Of a stretch of DNA of 64,000 nucleotides, positions 9,377 to 18,631 are shown in pieces (positions within the stretch are counted from its first letter, which is position 1; each line of letters begins with the position of its first letter). The notes under the pieces were generated by a model. The model searched no databases, was not told the origin of the DNA, and was given only the letters and a program-made list of their open reading frames with translations. This DNA comes from Allosphingosinicella vermicomposti (GTDB lineage: Bacteria > Pseudomonadota > Alphaproteobacteria > Sphingomonadales > Sphingomonadaceae), in assembly GCF_003012815.1 (NCBI RefSeq), contig NZ_PXYJ01000001.1, positions 62,001 through 126,000 of the forward strand, given 5' to 3'. The position numbers and the translations under genes were made by a program.

Positions 9377-10506
9377 TTGGGTTCCTCGGTTTCGAACGGG
9401 ATATCGATGATAACGCTGAATCCCCCTGTTGTGTTCGTTTGAGTCTCAAAACGATGGTCGGCGCCATAGGCTTGCGCCAGACGGTCCCGAATGTTCGGCA
9501 GGCCGACGCCGGTGGATATGGTGACGGCCGCCAGATCCTGTCCGGCGGCCCCGGGCCCGCTGTCCGCCACCGTGATGATGACCCGTTCACCGATGCGATG
9601 CGCCTCCACGGCGATGTCGGCCCCTTCCTCCTGCGGCGTCACCGCATATTTGATCGCATTTTCGACGAGGGGCTGCAGGAGGAGCGAGGGGAGGCGTCCC
9701 TGCGCGGCGTGTGGATCGATCATGAAGCGCGGGCGAAGCCGCTCTTCGAAGCGCATCTTTTCGATTTCGAGATAAAGTTTGAGCGTCTCCACTTCCTGAG
9801 CGACCGTCACTGTGCCGGTCGGTTCGTTGACCAATGTGTAACGCAGGAAAGAAGAGAGACGCGACAGCATCGCGTTGGCCCGCTCCGTCTGTTTGAGCAG
9901 CACAAGGGTCGAGATGGAATTGAGTGTATTGAACAGGAAGTGCGGATTGAGCTGGTAGCGCAGCATGGCAAGTTGAGCGGAGCTCGCCTGGGTCTCAAGC
10001 CGCAGCAATTGGTCCGCCTGCTCTTCCAGCAGGATATAGTAGTTGATGCTGTAATAAAGCGCCGCCCAGGCGACGAGCAGGGTAAAATCAAGCAGGATCG
10101 CGCCGAGAAACTGGATGCCCTCGGGCCGCGCGCCGGGGTCGATAAAGGTTGCATGGCTCCACGTCTCGATCGCCGAAAAGGCTGCGGAGGCGATGAGCAC
10201 CAAGAGGATCGACACTGTCCAGGTAATGATCGGCTTCTGCTTGATCAGCCTGCGAAAGGCCGCCGCCATAAGGAGGGTCAGCGAATAGCCCGTGGCGGTC
10301 AGCAAGGCCGCGTGGAGAATGAAGGAAAAGCCCATCGCATTGGCAAGACCGGACAGCGATCGGAGGATGAAGAAGCCCGCCCAGCCCGCCGATTGCAGGA
10401 TCCAGAAGGCACGATTCTTGTCCTCGAAGAAAGGTTCTTCCTGAAGGTGGAATTTGCGCCCCTGTTCCTCCCCGGCGCCTGTTCCAAGCGTAGGAATAGC
10501 TGCCAT
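9373..10506 (-). CDS. LytS-like sensor histidine kinase
   Basis: A 377-residue membrane kinase of the His_kinase (PF06580) type. About four transmembrane helices occupy residues 35-160. The phospho-acceptor motif LNPHFLFNTLNSI has H189, and the HATPase has LQPLVENAIKYAV, ADSGPG and STGVGLPNIRDRL. I chose ATG 10506, which starts 40 nt after the M16 peptidase stop and has a G-rich site upstream; the longer frame from 10641 would overlap the peptidase and reads as spurious. It forms an operon with the LytTR regulator. Confidence 0.88.
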   Translation of the reverse strand: MAAIPTLGTGAGEEQGRKFHLQEEPFFEDKNRAFWILQSAGWAGFFILRSLSGLANAMGFSFILHAALLTATGYSLTLLMAAAFRRLIKQKPIITWTVSILLVLIASAAFSAIETWSHATFIDPGARPEGIQFLGAILLDFTLLVAWAALYYSINYYILLEEQADQLLRLETQASSAQLAMLRYQLNPHFLFNTLNSISTLVLLKQTERANAMLSRLSSFLRYTLVNEPTGTVTVAQEVETLKLYLEIEKMRFEERLRPRFMIDPHAAQGRLPSLLLQPLVENAIKYAVTPQEEGADIAVEAHRIGERVIITVADSGPGAAGQDLAAVTISTGVGLPNIRDRLAQAYGADHRFETQTNTTGGFSVIIDIPFETEEPK

Positions 10507-10546
10507 GGTCTGCCCCCCAAAGCCGGTCGACCCCGTCAGGGCAGGA

Positions 10547-13375
10547 TCAGTTGCCACCGGCGGCAGCCTTCTTCTCCGGCAGAACCAGCATCGACCAGTC
10601 GCCCTGATCGGCAACATAAGTCGCCACAGCCTTGCGCACATCCTCGGGCGTCAGCCCCCTATAATCGGTGAGGAAGGAGCGGGCGCGCTCGATCAGGCGC
10701 GGCTCCCGCGTCCACCCTTCGAGTGTTTCAAGCCAATAAGCATTGGTCGCGACCTGGCGCTCGATGCCGCTGATGATCGGGTTCTGGGCGCGGGCAAACT
10801 CATCCGCCTGCACAGGATTGGCGGCGAGATCCGCCACGATTTCCCGCGCAATGCGGAAGAAGGTGTCCGCGCTTTCCGGCTTGATCTCGGCCGACGCGTA
10901 GAAAATGCCCCAGTCGGCAAAGGTATCGGAACTTCCCGACGCAGCGCTTGGCGAATAAGTCGCGCCTTCTTCCTCGCGCAGCCGGTCAAACAGCCGCACG
11001 CGCATCATATTGCCCGCCATGCTGAGCGCGCGCCGTTCCTTCTGATTGGCAAGGCCTCCAAAGGTCGTCCACCCGATCGTCGCCTGCGCCTGATTGGGAT
11101 CACCTTTGTGGGTAAAGATCTGCGGTTCCGGGTTGGGTGCGGGCGGGCGAACCGCGCCCGGACGTGCCGGCGCCTCGGGACGGGCTGGGAGCGCCGCGAC
11201 GGTGGCCTTCATCGCCGCGATGGCAGTTTCAAGATCGACATCGCCGACGATGATTGCCTCGACCGGCCCGGTTGAAAGCGCGGGAGCAAAGAGAGCCTCG
11301 AACTCCTCATCCGTCGCCTGGGCGATCCTCTCCTTGGGCGGCATCGCCCAGCGCTGGTCGCCGCTCCGCGCGAAGGCGGAAAACTCCCGCCCCGCGCGTG
11401 CCGATGCCGATGCGAAGCCAAGGTCGTAGCTGTCGAGCAGGCCCGACTTGGCACGGGCGAAGAGCGCATCGTCCCAGCGCGGACGGGCAAGCTTGGTGGC
11501 AAGCAGACGCAGCTGATCGGCCAGATCCTCCTTGTTCGTGCCGCCGGAAAGCTCGAACGCGTCCTCGCCAACCTGGAAGTTCATACCGATGCGCCGTCCG
11601 GTCAGCAGCCGCTCCATGCCGTCGAGATCGAGATCGGCGACGCCTGCGGGCGCAACGACATTGCTCATGAACGCAAGGGTCGAGCGATCCGACGGAAGAC
11701 CGCTTACGCCCTCGCCGAAAAGCAGCTTGACGCCGATCCGGCCCTCTTCGAACTTGGTCTGCTTGAAGGTGAGCGTCGATCCGTTTTCGAAGCGGACGAT
11801 GGTGACGCCCAGGTCCGCAATCTCCTGCCGTGACACTTCCTTGCCGGGATTGCCGAGCTTTGGAAGGCTGTCGAAGGTCACCGCGCGGTCCGCCATGCGT
11901 TCGGCGGGGGCAGCCTGCCGGGCCGCGGCAAGAGCGGTCATCGCCGCGCCTGGGCCGCCGACATCCTGCGGGGTCAGCAACATGATGCGGGGATCTGCGC
12001 CCTCGAACAATTGCTTCATTGCGGCGAAGACGGTGTCCGGCGTCATCGCGGGCGCCATGCTGTTGAGCATGGCGAGCGAGGTTTTCGCGGCGACCAGCAC
12101 CGAATTGCCGTCTACGGCACCGACCATCGCCTGGGCCCATTGCTGGGATCGAATGGTATTCTCACCCTCGACGCCGGACATGGCGGCGCGGCGCAGGTTC
12201 TGAAGTTCGCGCTGGATTTCCGCCGTGTTCGGCGGTGTGCGCAATGCATCGGCAATGATGGCGAAGCTCTGGTTCAGCCCCTCCTGCCAACGCCCGTCCC
12301 GCGCCGTCAGGCTCAATTGCGTCGTATCGGCAATGTTCGTGGACCGCGCATTGCCGAGGCCCGCGCTCACATAAGCAGCCTCGCCCGATCGTGCCCGCGC
12401 TTCAAGGCGGCGATTGACGATCTGCGTGGCGAGCGTGCGCTCGAAATCCATCTTCTCGCGCGCAAGGTCGTGCCGGAGTGCTTTATAAGGGCGAACCCAC
12501 GTGACCGAAGCGCTGTAAGGCGCGCCCGAATAGGCAAGCGCGCCCGCCGACTCTTTCGGCGTGATGAGCGCGCCATAATCGACCATCGGCGGCGGGGGCC
12601 CCTCCGGTTTCCAATCGCCAAAGCGCTTGGCGATCAACTCCGCCATCATCTTTGGGTCCGCATCGCCCACCATGACGACCGTCGCATGATCGGGTCTGTA
12701 CCATCGCTCGTAAAAGGCCTTGAGGCCCTCCGGCGTTGCTCCGGCGAGCGTCTCGTCCGTGCCGATCGTGTCGCGCATCGCATATTTGAGGCCCGCATAG
12801 AAAAGCGGGCGTGCAATATCCTGATAACGGACGGCGAGTTCGGGCTGGCGCCCCTTTTCCGCCATCACGATCTTGCGCTCCGCATTGACGGCTTCCGGCA
12901 CGAAGAGGGCGGTGTCGACCATTTCGGACAGGACGTGCAGGCTGGTGTCGAGCGTCGTTTGGTCGGCGTGGGGCAGATCGAGCTGATAGACGGTCTGCGT
13001 CGAATCGGTGGACGCATTGGTGTCGCTGCCGAAGCTTGCACCGAATTGCTGCCAGATTTGCCGCGCCTCGCGGTCGGCGAAGCTTTTCGAGCCCCGGAAG
13101 GCGAGATGCTCGACGAAATGCGCCCAGCCTTGCTCGTGATCCTCTTCGTTCAAGGCGCCGGTATTGATCCGCACCCGGATCGACACTTGCTTTTCCGGCA
13201 AGGCGTTGCGCCGGACGACATAACGCAGCCCATTGGGCAGGGTGCCGAACGTCCAGGCCGGATCGGCGGCGAGATCGGTATCCTTGTAGAACCAGTCGCT
13301 GGCGCCCGGCTGAGCAGCCAGCGGCGCGGCAAGGATGAGGAGGGGGGCGGCGAGCCACTTCAAGCGTCGATGCAT
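10547..13375 (-). CDS. M16 family zinc metallopeptidase, exported
   Basis: A 942-residue two-lobed pitrilysin/insulinase-family protein with a cleavable signal (MHRRLKWLAAPLLILAAPLA). The inverted zinc motif HxxEH is H86-FVE-H90, and the downstream ligand region ERKIVMAEKG holds E166/E173. Sequence after about residue 500 forms the second, catalytically inactive lobe. It should degrade peptides in the periplasm or at the outer membrane. The start at 13375 begins the signal peptide; 12 more upstream codons are open but not signal-like. It is the first gene of an operon with the LytS/LytTR pair. Confidence 0.88.
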   Translation of the reverse strand: MHRRLKWLAAPLLILAAPLAAQPGASDWFYKDTDLAADPAWTFGTLPNGLRYVVRRNALPEKQVSIRVRINTGALNEEDHEQGWAHFVEHLAFRGSKSFADREARQIWQQFGASFGSDTNASTDSTQTVYQLDLPHADQTTLDTSLHVLSEMVDTALFVPEAVNAERKIVMAEKGRQPELAVRYQDIARPLFYAGLKYAMRDTIGTDETLAGATPEGLKAFYERWYRPDHATVVMVGDADPKMMAELIAKRFGDWKPEGPPPPMVDYGALITPKESAGALAYSGAPYSASVTWVRPYKALRHDLAREKMDFERTLATQIVNRRLEARARSGEAAYVSAGLGNARSTNIADTTQLSLTARDGRWQEGLNQSFAIIADALRTPPNTAEIQRELQNLRRAAMSGVEGENTIRSQQWAQAMVGAVDGNSVLVAAKTSLAMLNSMAPAMTPDTVFAAMKQLFEGADPRIMLLTPQDVGGPGAAMTALAAARQAAPAERMADRAVTFDSLPKLGNPGKEVSRQEIADLGVTIVRFENGSTLTFKQTKFEEGRIGVKLLFGEGVSGLPSDRSTLAFMSNVVAPAGVADLDLDGMERLLTGRRIGMNFQVGEDAFELSGGTNKEDLADQLRLLATKLARPRWDDALFARAKSGLLDSYDLGFASASARAGREFSAFARSGDQRWAMPPKERIAQATDEEFEALFAPALSTGPVEAIIVGDVDLETAIAAMKATVAALPARPEAPARPGAVRPPAPNPEPQIFTHKGDPNQAQATIGWTTFGGLANQKERRALSMAGNMMRVRLFDRLREEEGATYSPSAASGSSDTFADWGIFYASAEIKPESADTFFRIAREIVADLAANPVQADEFARAQNPIISGIERQVATNAYWLETLEGWTREPRLIERARSFLTDYRGLTPEDVRKAVATYVADQGDWSMLVLPEKKAAAGGN

Positions 13376-13495
13376 GGGCCCTAAGCTAGGGTCTGCGCTG
13401 CGTTCCCGCAATAAGGCCGCTTTTTACTACTGCGGCAGCTTCGAACCTTTTGCCGCCGCGCACCGTTATTGGTGGCCTGATCCAGGAACCTCACC

Positions 13496-14074
13496 GTGAA
13501 GCCAGCAATGCCGATCCTCGCCGCTCTATCGCTAACCCTTGCCTGCTGCGGCGGGGGTGACGAGGCTGCGGACAATGGCATCGTTACGCGACCGGAACCG
13601 GCCGGCAATTCCGTCCCACCTCCAGCCCCGCCCGGTCCGGACGGCGCGGATACCCCACCCGATGATCGCGCCCCGCTTGTCGAAGCGCCCGTCGCGCCGG
13701 ATAGCCCGCAGGCGGCTGCCAAAATCGTCCAATCTTATTATGCGCTGATTGGGCAGGGCCGCTATTCCGAGGCTTGGGCGCTCTGGTCCGATGGCGGCAG
13801 GGCAAGCGGAATGGACGCGGATGCCTTTGCGGAAAGCTTCGCCAGGTTCGCGGACTATCATGCGGATGTGGGTGCGCCCGGCCCGGCCCAGGGTGCGGCG
13901 GGTTCCATCTACGTCACCGTGTCGGTACGGGTCTATGGCCGCTTGGCATCGGGCGAAGCCTTCAACATGGCGGGTCCGGTCACATTGCGCCGGGTAAACG
14001 ACGTGCCCGGGTCGACCGAAGAACAGCGCCGCTGGCATATTGCGCAAAGCGAGGTGAAGCCGCTCCCTAATTGA
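13496..14074 (+). CDS. Pro-rich lipoprotein, function unknown
   Basis: A 192-residue protein starting at GTG 13496 (AGGAA upstream). The signal MKPAMPILAALSLTLACCGG has a lipobox LACC. A Pro/Asp-rich linker of about 45 residues follows, then a globular part with QAAAKIVQSYYALIGQGRYSEAW resembling NTF2-like or DUF4878-like folds. No family is assigned. It is divergent from the M16 peptidase and overlaps the convergent KTSC gene by 8 nt. Confidence 0.75.
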   Translation: MKPAMPILAALSLTLACCGGGDEAADNGIVTRPEPAGNSVPPPAPPGPDGADTPPDDRAPLVEAPVAPDSPQAAAKIVQSYYALIGQGRYSEAWALWSDGGRASGMDADAFAESFARFADYHADVGAPGPAQGAAGSIYVTVSVRVYGRLASGEAFNMAGPVTLRRVNDVPGSTEEQRRWHIAQSEVKPLPN

Positions 14075-14321
14075 GTCCGGACCCTCCCTCCTCATGCGGG
14101 CGGAAACGGCGGCGGCGCGGTTCGATCTCGAAACGGAAACGGCCCTTGATCTGGTCATTGACGAAGCGGCCTGCGGATGGCGCGGCAAGCAGCGCCTCGT
14201 AAACCGCGCCCGGCACATCGAAATAGGAATAGCGGTCGCCATCGCGATACCAGAGGTCCAGAATGCGGCTGACATCGTCATAGGCGGCGCGCGCAATGGC
14301 CGATGAAGAAAGAGACGGCAT
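14067..14321 (-). CDS. KTSC domain protein
   Basis: An 84-residue protein with the KTSC layout: SSAIARAAYDDVSRILDLWY, then YSYFDVPGAVYEALLAAPSAG and FVNDQIKGRF. KTSC domains occur fused to lysyl-tRNA synthetases or as small stand-alone proteins of unknown role, thought to bind nucleic acid. The longer frame to 14501 is antisense to a lipoprotein gene and not domain-like, so I start at ATG 14321. No good ribosome site is visible. Confidence 0.75.
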   Translation of the reverse strand: MPSLSSSAIARAAYDDVSRILDLWYRDGDRYSYFDVPGAVYEALLAAPSAGRFVNDQIKGRFRFEIEPRRRRFRPHEEGGSGLN

Positions 14322-14376
14322 GATTGCGGGCAACCGGCGCCGCGTTATGAAGGTTCCGGACGGACGGGAGATGAGT

Positions 14377-14769
14377 ATGCGCGATGGCAAGGTGGTGGCG
14401 ATATTCGGACTGGCGGCCTTGCTTGCAAGCTGCGGCGATGCTGGCACGGCGCCTGAACCGGAGCGGTCGCAACCCGCCAAGGCCTCGACGTCGAAGCCCA
14501 ATCCATTTCACGATCAGCTCATGAAATTGAGCGAAACCGATCGTGGACTAACCCTCCGCCGCGCGGTTCAGGACAATCGGGGCAGTTGCCGCCGCATCGT
14601 CTCCAGCGTCTATCAGGAAGAATATCAGGGCCTGCGCATGTGGACGCTGCGCTGCGAGGGCAACCGCGACTGGGCGATCTTCGTCGGCGCCGCCGGCCGG
14701 GTGCAGGTGCGAAGCTGCGGGGACAATGTGAAGCTCGGACTGCCCGTTTGCCGGTTCAAAGGCGCCTGA
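14377..14769 (+). CDS. Small lipoprotein A, paralogue of 15906-16262
   Basis: A 130-residue lipoprotein (MRDGKVVAIFGLAALLASC; lipobox LASC). The start has GGGAG 6 nt upstream. After a Pro/Ser-rich linker the domain reads LMKLSETDRGLTLRRAVQD, then a Cys, WTLRCEGNRDWAIFVG and VQVRSC. The same pattern of Leu-Met start, Arg-Ala/Ile core, central Cys, W-x-x-RC and W-x-I-x-V/I-G occurs in the lipoprotein at 15906, so the two are paralogues. Function unknown. Confidence 0.78.
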   Translation: MRDGKVVAIFGLAALLASCGDAGTAPEPERSQPAKASTSKPNPFHDQLMKLSETDRGLTLRRAVQDNRGSCRRIVSSVYQEEYQGLRMWTLRCEGNRDWAIFVGAAGRVQVRSCGDNVKLGLPVCRFKGA

Positions 14770-14781
14770 GCTTCCACAATC

Positions 14782-14859
14782 GTCATTGGGAGCATAGCGA
14801 AGCAATCATCTTGTGGCCGGCTCAAGGTCGCGCGATCTTTTCCCTCCGCTCGCGATGAA
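14782..14859. repeat. Degenerate copy of repeat family 2
   Basis: Begins CGTCATTGGGAGCATAGCGA and ends CTCCGCTCGCGATGA; arms and core (AGCAATCATCTTGTGGCCGG) resemble the copy at 16268-16354 but are more diverged. Confidence 0.6.
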
Positions 14860-14865
14860 GGTCGA

Positions 14866-15156
14866 TCAGCAGCTCCGCGTCTCGCGATATTCGCCGCTTG
14901 CCGTCTTTTCACGAACGATTACGCAATCGCCGTCCTTGCGCTCCTCGCGCCAGCTGCCGTCGGCATTGGTGACGCGATTGCCGCCTTTGGCAACGCGTTT
15001 GCCGTTCTTGATATCATAGGAAAAATTATCCGGCGTCTTCTTCACCGGATCGGCGATGGCGGCCGCGACAGGCCCAGCGGCAAGCGCGACAAGGCCGATG
15101 CCGGCCGCAATGGCCGCAAGCCGGGCGGGCGGTTGGCGTTTCAAGAAGGTCATCAT
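14866..15156 (-). CDS. Small secreted protein, function unknown
   Basis: About 96 residues. An N-terminal signal peptide with hydrophobic core LAAIAAGIGLVALAAG and an AxA-type cleavage site is followed by a short charged domain (NFSYDIKNGKRVAKGGN, SWREERKDGDCVIVREKT) ending in Cys. The exact start among five nearby Met codons (15183-15153) is uncertain; I chose the one that gives a normal signal peptide. It follows the gene at 15206-15775 by 49 nt and may be in the same unit. Confidence 0.6.
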   Translation of the reverse strand: MMTFLKRQPPARLAAIAAGIGLVALAAGPVAAAIADPVKKTPDNFSYDIKNGKRVAKGGNRVTNADGSWREERKDGDCVIVREKTASGEYRETRSC

Positions 15157-15205
15157 ACCCATGTCCATCATATAGAGGGGCAAGCCTTAGCGATCAATGA
15201 ACGCC

Positions 15206-15775
15206 CTATTTGGGGAGTTCGATCGTCGGGCCCAGATTCTGTATCACCTGACGGGCGTCGAAGCTGCGCGGATCATTGGGCCGCACGCCTCGGTACATCA
15301 CGACTTCCGCCGTCGCCTCATAGCGGTCGATCGTGTTCACATCGACGGTGCGGTCGAAGAATGGATCGCCATACCAGGGATCCCAGCTCCGCCAGCCCCA
15401 AGGGCCGCGATAACGCCAGGACGGGCCCCAATAGCCATAAGGGCCAGGGCCAAACGGATCGGACCTTACGGTCGTCGTCCGCTGCTGATCCGTGGCCCGC
15501 TGCGCGATGGTGAAGCCGTCATAGCCCCGTTGCACGGTGAGCTCCGCCGCGCGGTAGAGAAGATAATTCTCTACCCGTGCGCGGCTGGTGAACTGGTTGC
15601 CCGCAAAGCTGACGCGATAGCGATTATCCTCGATCTGCTGGCTGCTATAACCGCCCGATGCGCCGCGTGTGCCGATCGGCTGATAAGGCGTCGCGGTCGC
15701 GCAGGCGGTCAACAATAAGGCGATCGCAGCGGGGCCGGCCAGCGCGCGCGAACCGCTTTTTCCATACAGGGTCAT
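15206..15775 (-). CDS. CC0125/CC1285-type lipoprotein
   Basis: A 189-residue lipoprotein (signal with lipobox LLTAC). The conserved core YRVSFAGNQFTSRARVENYL then LLYRAAELT and GYDGFTIAQR matches the CC0125/CC1285 family of alphaproteobacteria. A Pro/Trp/Tyr/Gly-rich segment (GPYGYWGPSWRY and following) sits in the middle. I start at 15775, where AAAGGA is well spaced. A GGAAC-N16-CGTT promoter lies just upstream, so it is probably part of the general stress regulon. Confidence 0.75.
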   Translation of the reverse strand: MTLYGKSGSRALAGPAAIALLLTACATATPYQPIGTRGASGGYSSQQIEDNRYRVSFAGNQFTSRARVENYLLYRAAELTVQRGYDGFTIAQRATDQQRTTTVRSDPFGPGPYGYWGPSWRYRGPWGWRSWDPWYGDPFFDRTVDVNTIDRYEATAEVVMYRGVRPNDPRSFDARQVIQNLGPTIELPK

Positions 15776-15806
15776 GGGCGGCATCCTTTTTCTCTTACGA
15801 ACTGAA

Positions 15807-15831
15807 AACGAAGAATAAAAGCGGACGTTCC
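15807..15831 (-). promoter_or_regulatory. EcfG-type general stress promoter
   Basis: On the minus strand, GGAAC (15827-15831), 16 nt, CGTT (15807-15810). This exactly matches the alphaproteobacterial EcfG consensus and lies 32 nt upstream of the lipoprotein start at 15775. Confidence 0.75.
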
Positions 15832-15905
15832 GGACATGGCGGCCGCAAAAGAAACCGGTCGACCACTTCTGCGTTCTTAATCCAAATTAAGAATTGGAGA
15901 GGCGC

Positions 15906-16262
15906 ATGAAGTTTATATTTGGGCTCTGCGCAACCGCTTTGATCGCCGCGTGCGATAGCGGCGCATCGGAAAATGATGTCCAGCCGGTGGAGGTGCCGCA
16001 GGGCGATTACCAGGCGCGGCTGATGACCATGCCGGAAGGGCAACGCAACGCCGTCTTCATTCGCGCCATCCGCGATGCGGGCCGCGATTGTCAAAATGTC
16101 GAACGCTCGGCTTTCCAAGGAGAGCGGAACGGCCAGCCGGTCTGGGCGGCGCGCTGCGGCGATGGGCAGGACTGGGTGATCGTCATCGGTCGCGACGGGA
16201 TTGCCCAGATCGCAAATTCTCAGGAGCTGGAAACCGCATCGGACAACGCAAGCTTGCCTTGA
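15906..16262 (+). CDS. Small lipoprotein B, paralogue of 14377-14769
   Basis: A 118-residue lipoprotein (MKFIFGLCATALIAAC; lipobox IAAC) with a GGAGAGG site upstream. The mature domain reads RLMTMPEGQRNAVFIRAIRD, a Cys, then PVWAARCGDGQDWVIVIG, aligning along its length with lipoprotein A at 14377. Function unknown. It is divergent from the stress-regulated lipoprotein at 15206-15775. Confidence 0.78.
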   Translation: MKFIFGLCATALIAACDSGASENDVQPVEVPQGDYQARLMTMPEGQRNAVFIRAIRDAGRDCQNVERSAFQGERNGQPVWAARCGDGQDWVIVIGRDGIAQIANSQELETASDNASLP

Positions 16263-16267
16263 GTTTG

Positions 16268-16354
16268 GTCATTGCGAAAAGCGCTAGCGACGAAGCAATC
16301 CATCTTGCGGCCAGGCGCGGTGCCGCTGGATTGCTTCGCTTCGCTCGCAATGAC
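16268..16354. repeat. Dispersed inverted repeat, family 2
   Basis: The best-preserved copy: GTCATTGCGAAAAGCGCTAG at the left, AAGCAATCCATCTTGCGGCC in the core, and TTGCTTCGCTTCGCTCGCAA then TGAC at the right. It separates lipoprotein B from the convergent uvrB end. Confidence 0.82.
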
Positions 16355-16362
16355 GGGGGAGG

Positions 16363-18564
16363 TTAGCGTCCGCGCGTTCGCCTCTCCGCCCGCGCAGCCT
16401 TTTGTTTGCCGAAGCGTGTGGTGCGCGTGCCTGGCTTGCCGCTGATGGAATGACCGAGGACCGGCGCCTTCTTTTCGTGATCGGGAATGCCGAGTTCGTC
16501 GGCCTCCAGACGGCGGATTTCGTCGCGCAGGCGCCCGGCTTCCTCGAATTCCAGGTCGGCGGCAGCCTTGCGCATCCGCTTTTCCAAGTCTTCGATATAG
16601 GCGCGCAAATTGTGGCCGACGAGGTGTGTCGCTTCCTCGTCGCCTGTGTCGACGGTGACGCTGTCGCGGTTGGAAACGTCGGCGAGAATGTCGCTGATGT
16701 TGCGCTTGATGGTCATCGGCGTGATGCCGTGCGCTTCGTTATAGGCCTTCTGCTTCTCCCGGCGGCGATCGGTTTCGTTGAGCGCGCGCTCCATCGATCC
16801 GGTCACGCGATCGGCATAGAGGATGACCTTGCCCTCGACGTTGCGCGCGGCGCGGCCGATGGTCTGGATCAATGAGGTTTCGGAGCGCAGGAAGCCTTCC
16901 TTGTCGGCGTCGAGGATCGCGACGAGGCCGCATTCGGGAATGTCGAGGCCTTCGCGCAGTAGGTTGATGCCGACCAAGACGTCGTAGACGCCAAGGCGCA
17001 GGTCGCGGATCAGCTCGATACGCTCCAGCGTCTCGACGTCCGAGTGCATGTAGCGGACGCGCAACCCCGCTTCGTGGAGGAATTCGGTGAGGTCTTCCGC
17101 CATACGCTTGGTGAGCGTGGTGACGAGCGTGCGATAACCCTTCCTCGCGGTTTCCTTCGCTTCGTGGATAAGGTCGTCGACCTGATCCTCGATCGGCTTG
17201 ATCTCGACCGGCGGGTCGATGAGGCCGGTGGGGCGAATGACCTGCTCGGAAAAGACGCCGCCCGTTTGCTCCATTTCCCACCCGCCGGGCGTCGCGGACA
17301 CGGCGACGGTCTGCGGGCGCATCGCGTCCCATTCGTTGAAGCGAAGCGGGCGGTTGTCGATGCAGCTCGGCAGACGGAAGCCATATTCGGCGAGCGTGAT
17401 CTTGCGGCGATGATCGCCGCGCGCCATCGCGCCGATCTGCGGCACCGTCTGGTGGCTTTCGTCCACGAAGAGAAGCGCGTTTTCGGGGAGATATTCGAAC
17501 AAAGTGGGCGGCGGTTCGCCGGGCAGGCGACCGGTGAGGAAGCGGGAGTAATTTTCGATGCCCGCGCAGGAGCCGGTGGCCGCGATCATCTCCAGATCGA
17601 AATTGGTGCGCTGTTCGAGGCGCTGGGCTTCGAGCAATTTGCCTTCCGCGACCAGCTCCTTCAGGCGCTCGGCAAGCTCATGCTTGATCGCCTCCATCGC
17701 CTGTTTGAGCGTCGGGCCGGGCGTGACGTGGTGGCTGTTGGCATAGACCTTCACATAGTCAAGCGATGCCACCTTCTTGCCGGTCAGCGGGTCGAATTCG
17801 ACAATTTCCTCAATCTCATCGCCGAAGAAATTGATGCGCCAGGCCGTGTCCTCATAGTGGCTGGGGAAGATTTCGAGATTATCGCCCCGCACCCGGAAAT
17901 TGCCGCGCGCGAAGGCCTGGTCGTTGCGCTTGTACTGGAGCGCGACGAGCTTGCGGATGATCTCGCGCTGATCGACCGTCTCGCCCTTCTTCAAGCTGAA
18001 GACCATGGCGGAATAGGTTTCGACCGATCCGATGCCGTAGAGGCAGGACACGGATGCCACGATGATCACGTCGTCGCGCTCCAAAAGTGCGCGGGTGGCC
18101 GAGTGCCGCATCCGGTCGATCGCCTCGTTTACCGAACTTTCCTTCTCGATATAGGTGTCCGACCGCGGCACATAGGCTTCCGGTTGGTAATAATCGTAAT
18201 AGCTTACGAAATATTCGACCGCATTGTCGGGAAAGAAACTCTTGAACTCCCCATACAGCTGAGCCGCTAGTATCTTGTTCGGCGCAAGGATCAGGGCGGG
18301 CCGCTGCGTCTGCTCGATCACCTGCGCCATGGTGAAGGTCTTGCCGGAACCCGTGACGCCCAGAAGCACCTGCGTCTTCTCGTCATCCTTGATCTGGCCG
18401 ACAAGCTCCTTGATCGCTGCGGGCTGATCGCCCGCTGGCTCATAATCGGACACGATCTTGAAGGCCTTGCCGCCCTCGCTCTTTTCGGGGCGCTGCGGGC
18501 GGTGGGGGACGAAGTCCTGGCCGGTTTCCGGTTCTTCCAGGGTGGTGCGGATTTGGATCGCCAT
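16363..18564 (-). CDS. uvrB: Excinuclease ABC subunit B
   Basis: A 733-residue DNA repair helicase-like subunit that loads at lesions with UvrA and recruits UvrC for dual incision. Walker [11 protein letters not shown], the damage-probing beta-hairpin [12 protein letters not shown], helicase motifs ILDADKEGF and [10 protein letters not shown], and a C-terminal UVR motif ([20 protein letters not shown]) are all present. ATG 18564 begins the protein; 143 further upstream codons overlap the divergent DUF3617 gene and are not UvrB-like. No GTTC/GAAC-type LexA box is visible upstream. Confidence 0.95.
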   Translation of the reverse strand: MAIQIRTTLEEPETGQDFVPHRPQRPEKSEGGKAFKIVSDYEPAGDQPAAIKELVGQIKDDEKTQVLLGVTGSGKTFTMAQVIEQTQRPALILAPNKILAAQLYGEFKSFFPDNAVEYFVSYYDYYQPEAYVPRSDTYIEKESSVNEAIDRMRHSATRALLERDDVIIVASVSCLYGIGSVETYSAMVFSLKKGETVDQREIIRKLVALQYKRNDQAFARGNFRVRGDNLEIFPSHYEDTAWRINFFGDEIEEIVEFDPLTGKKVASLDYVKVYANSHHVTPGPTLKQAMEAIKHELAERLKELVAEGKLLEAQRLEQRTNFDLEMIAATGSCAGIENYSRFLTGRLPGEPPPTLFEYLPENALLFVDESHQTVPQIGAMARGDHRRKITLAEYGFRLPSCIDNRPLRFNEWDAMRPQTVAVSATPGGWEMEQTGGVFSEQVIRPTGLIDPPVEIKPIEDQVDDLIHEAKETARKGYRTLVTTLTKRMAEDLTEFLHEAGLRVRYMHSDVETLERIELIRDLRLGVYDVLVGINLLREGLDIPECGLVAILDADKEGFLRSETSLIQTIGRAARNVEGKVILYADRVTGSMERALNETDRRREKQKAYNEAHGITPMTIKRNISDILADVSNRDSVTVDTGDEEATHLVGHNLRAYIEDLEKRMRKAAADLEFEEAGRLRDEIRRLEADELGIPDHEKKAPVLGHSISGKPGTRTTRFGKQKAARAERRTRGR

Positions 18565-18631
18565 GGAAGCTATATGGTCATTCGTTTTCGTCCGCGCTAG
18601 CGTCTGCCCGATAAGAAGGGGGAGGATGACG

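Noticed and set aside
18565-18631. LexA box upstream of uvrB
   Set aside because: No GTTC-N7-GTTC or GAAC-N7-GAAC pattern was found, so SOS control was not annotated.
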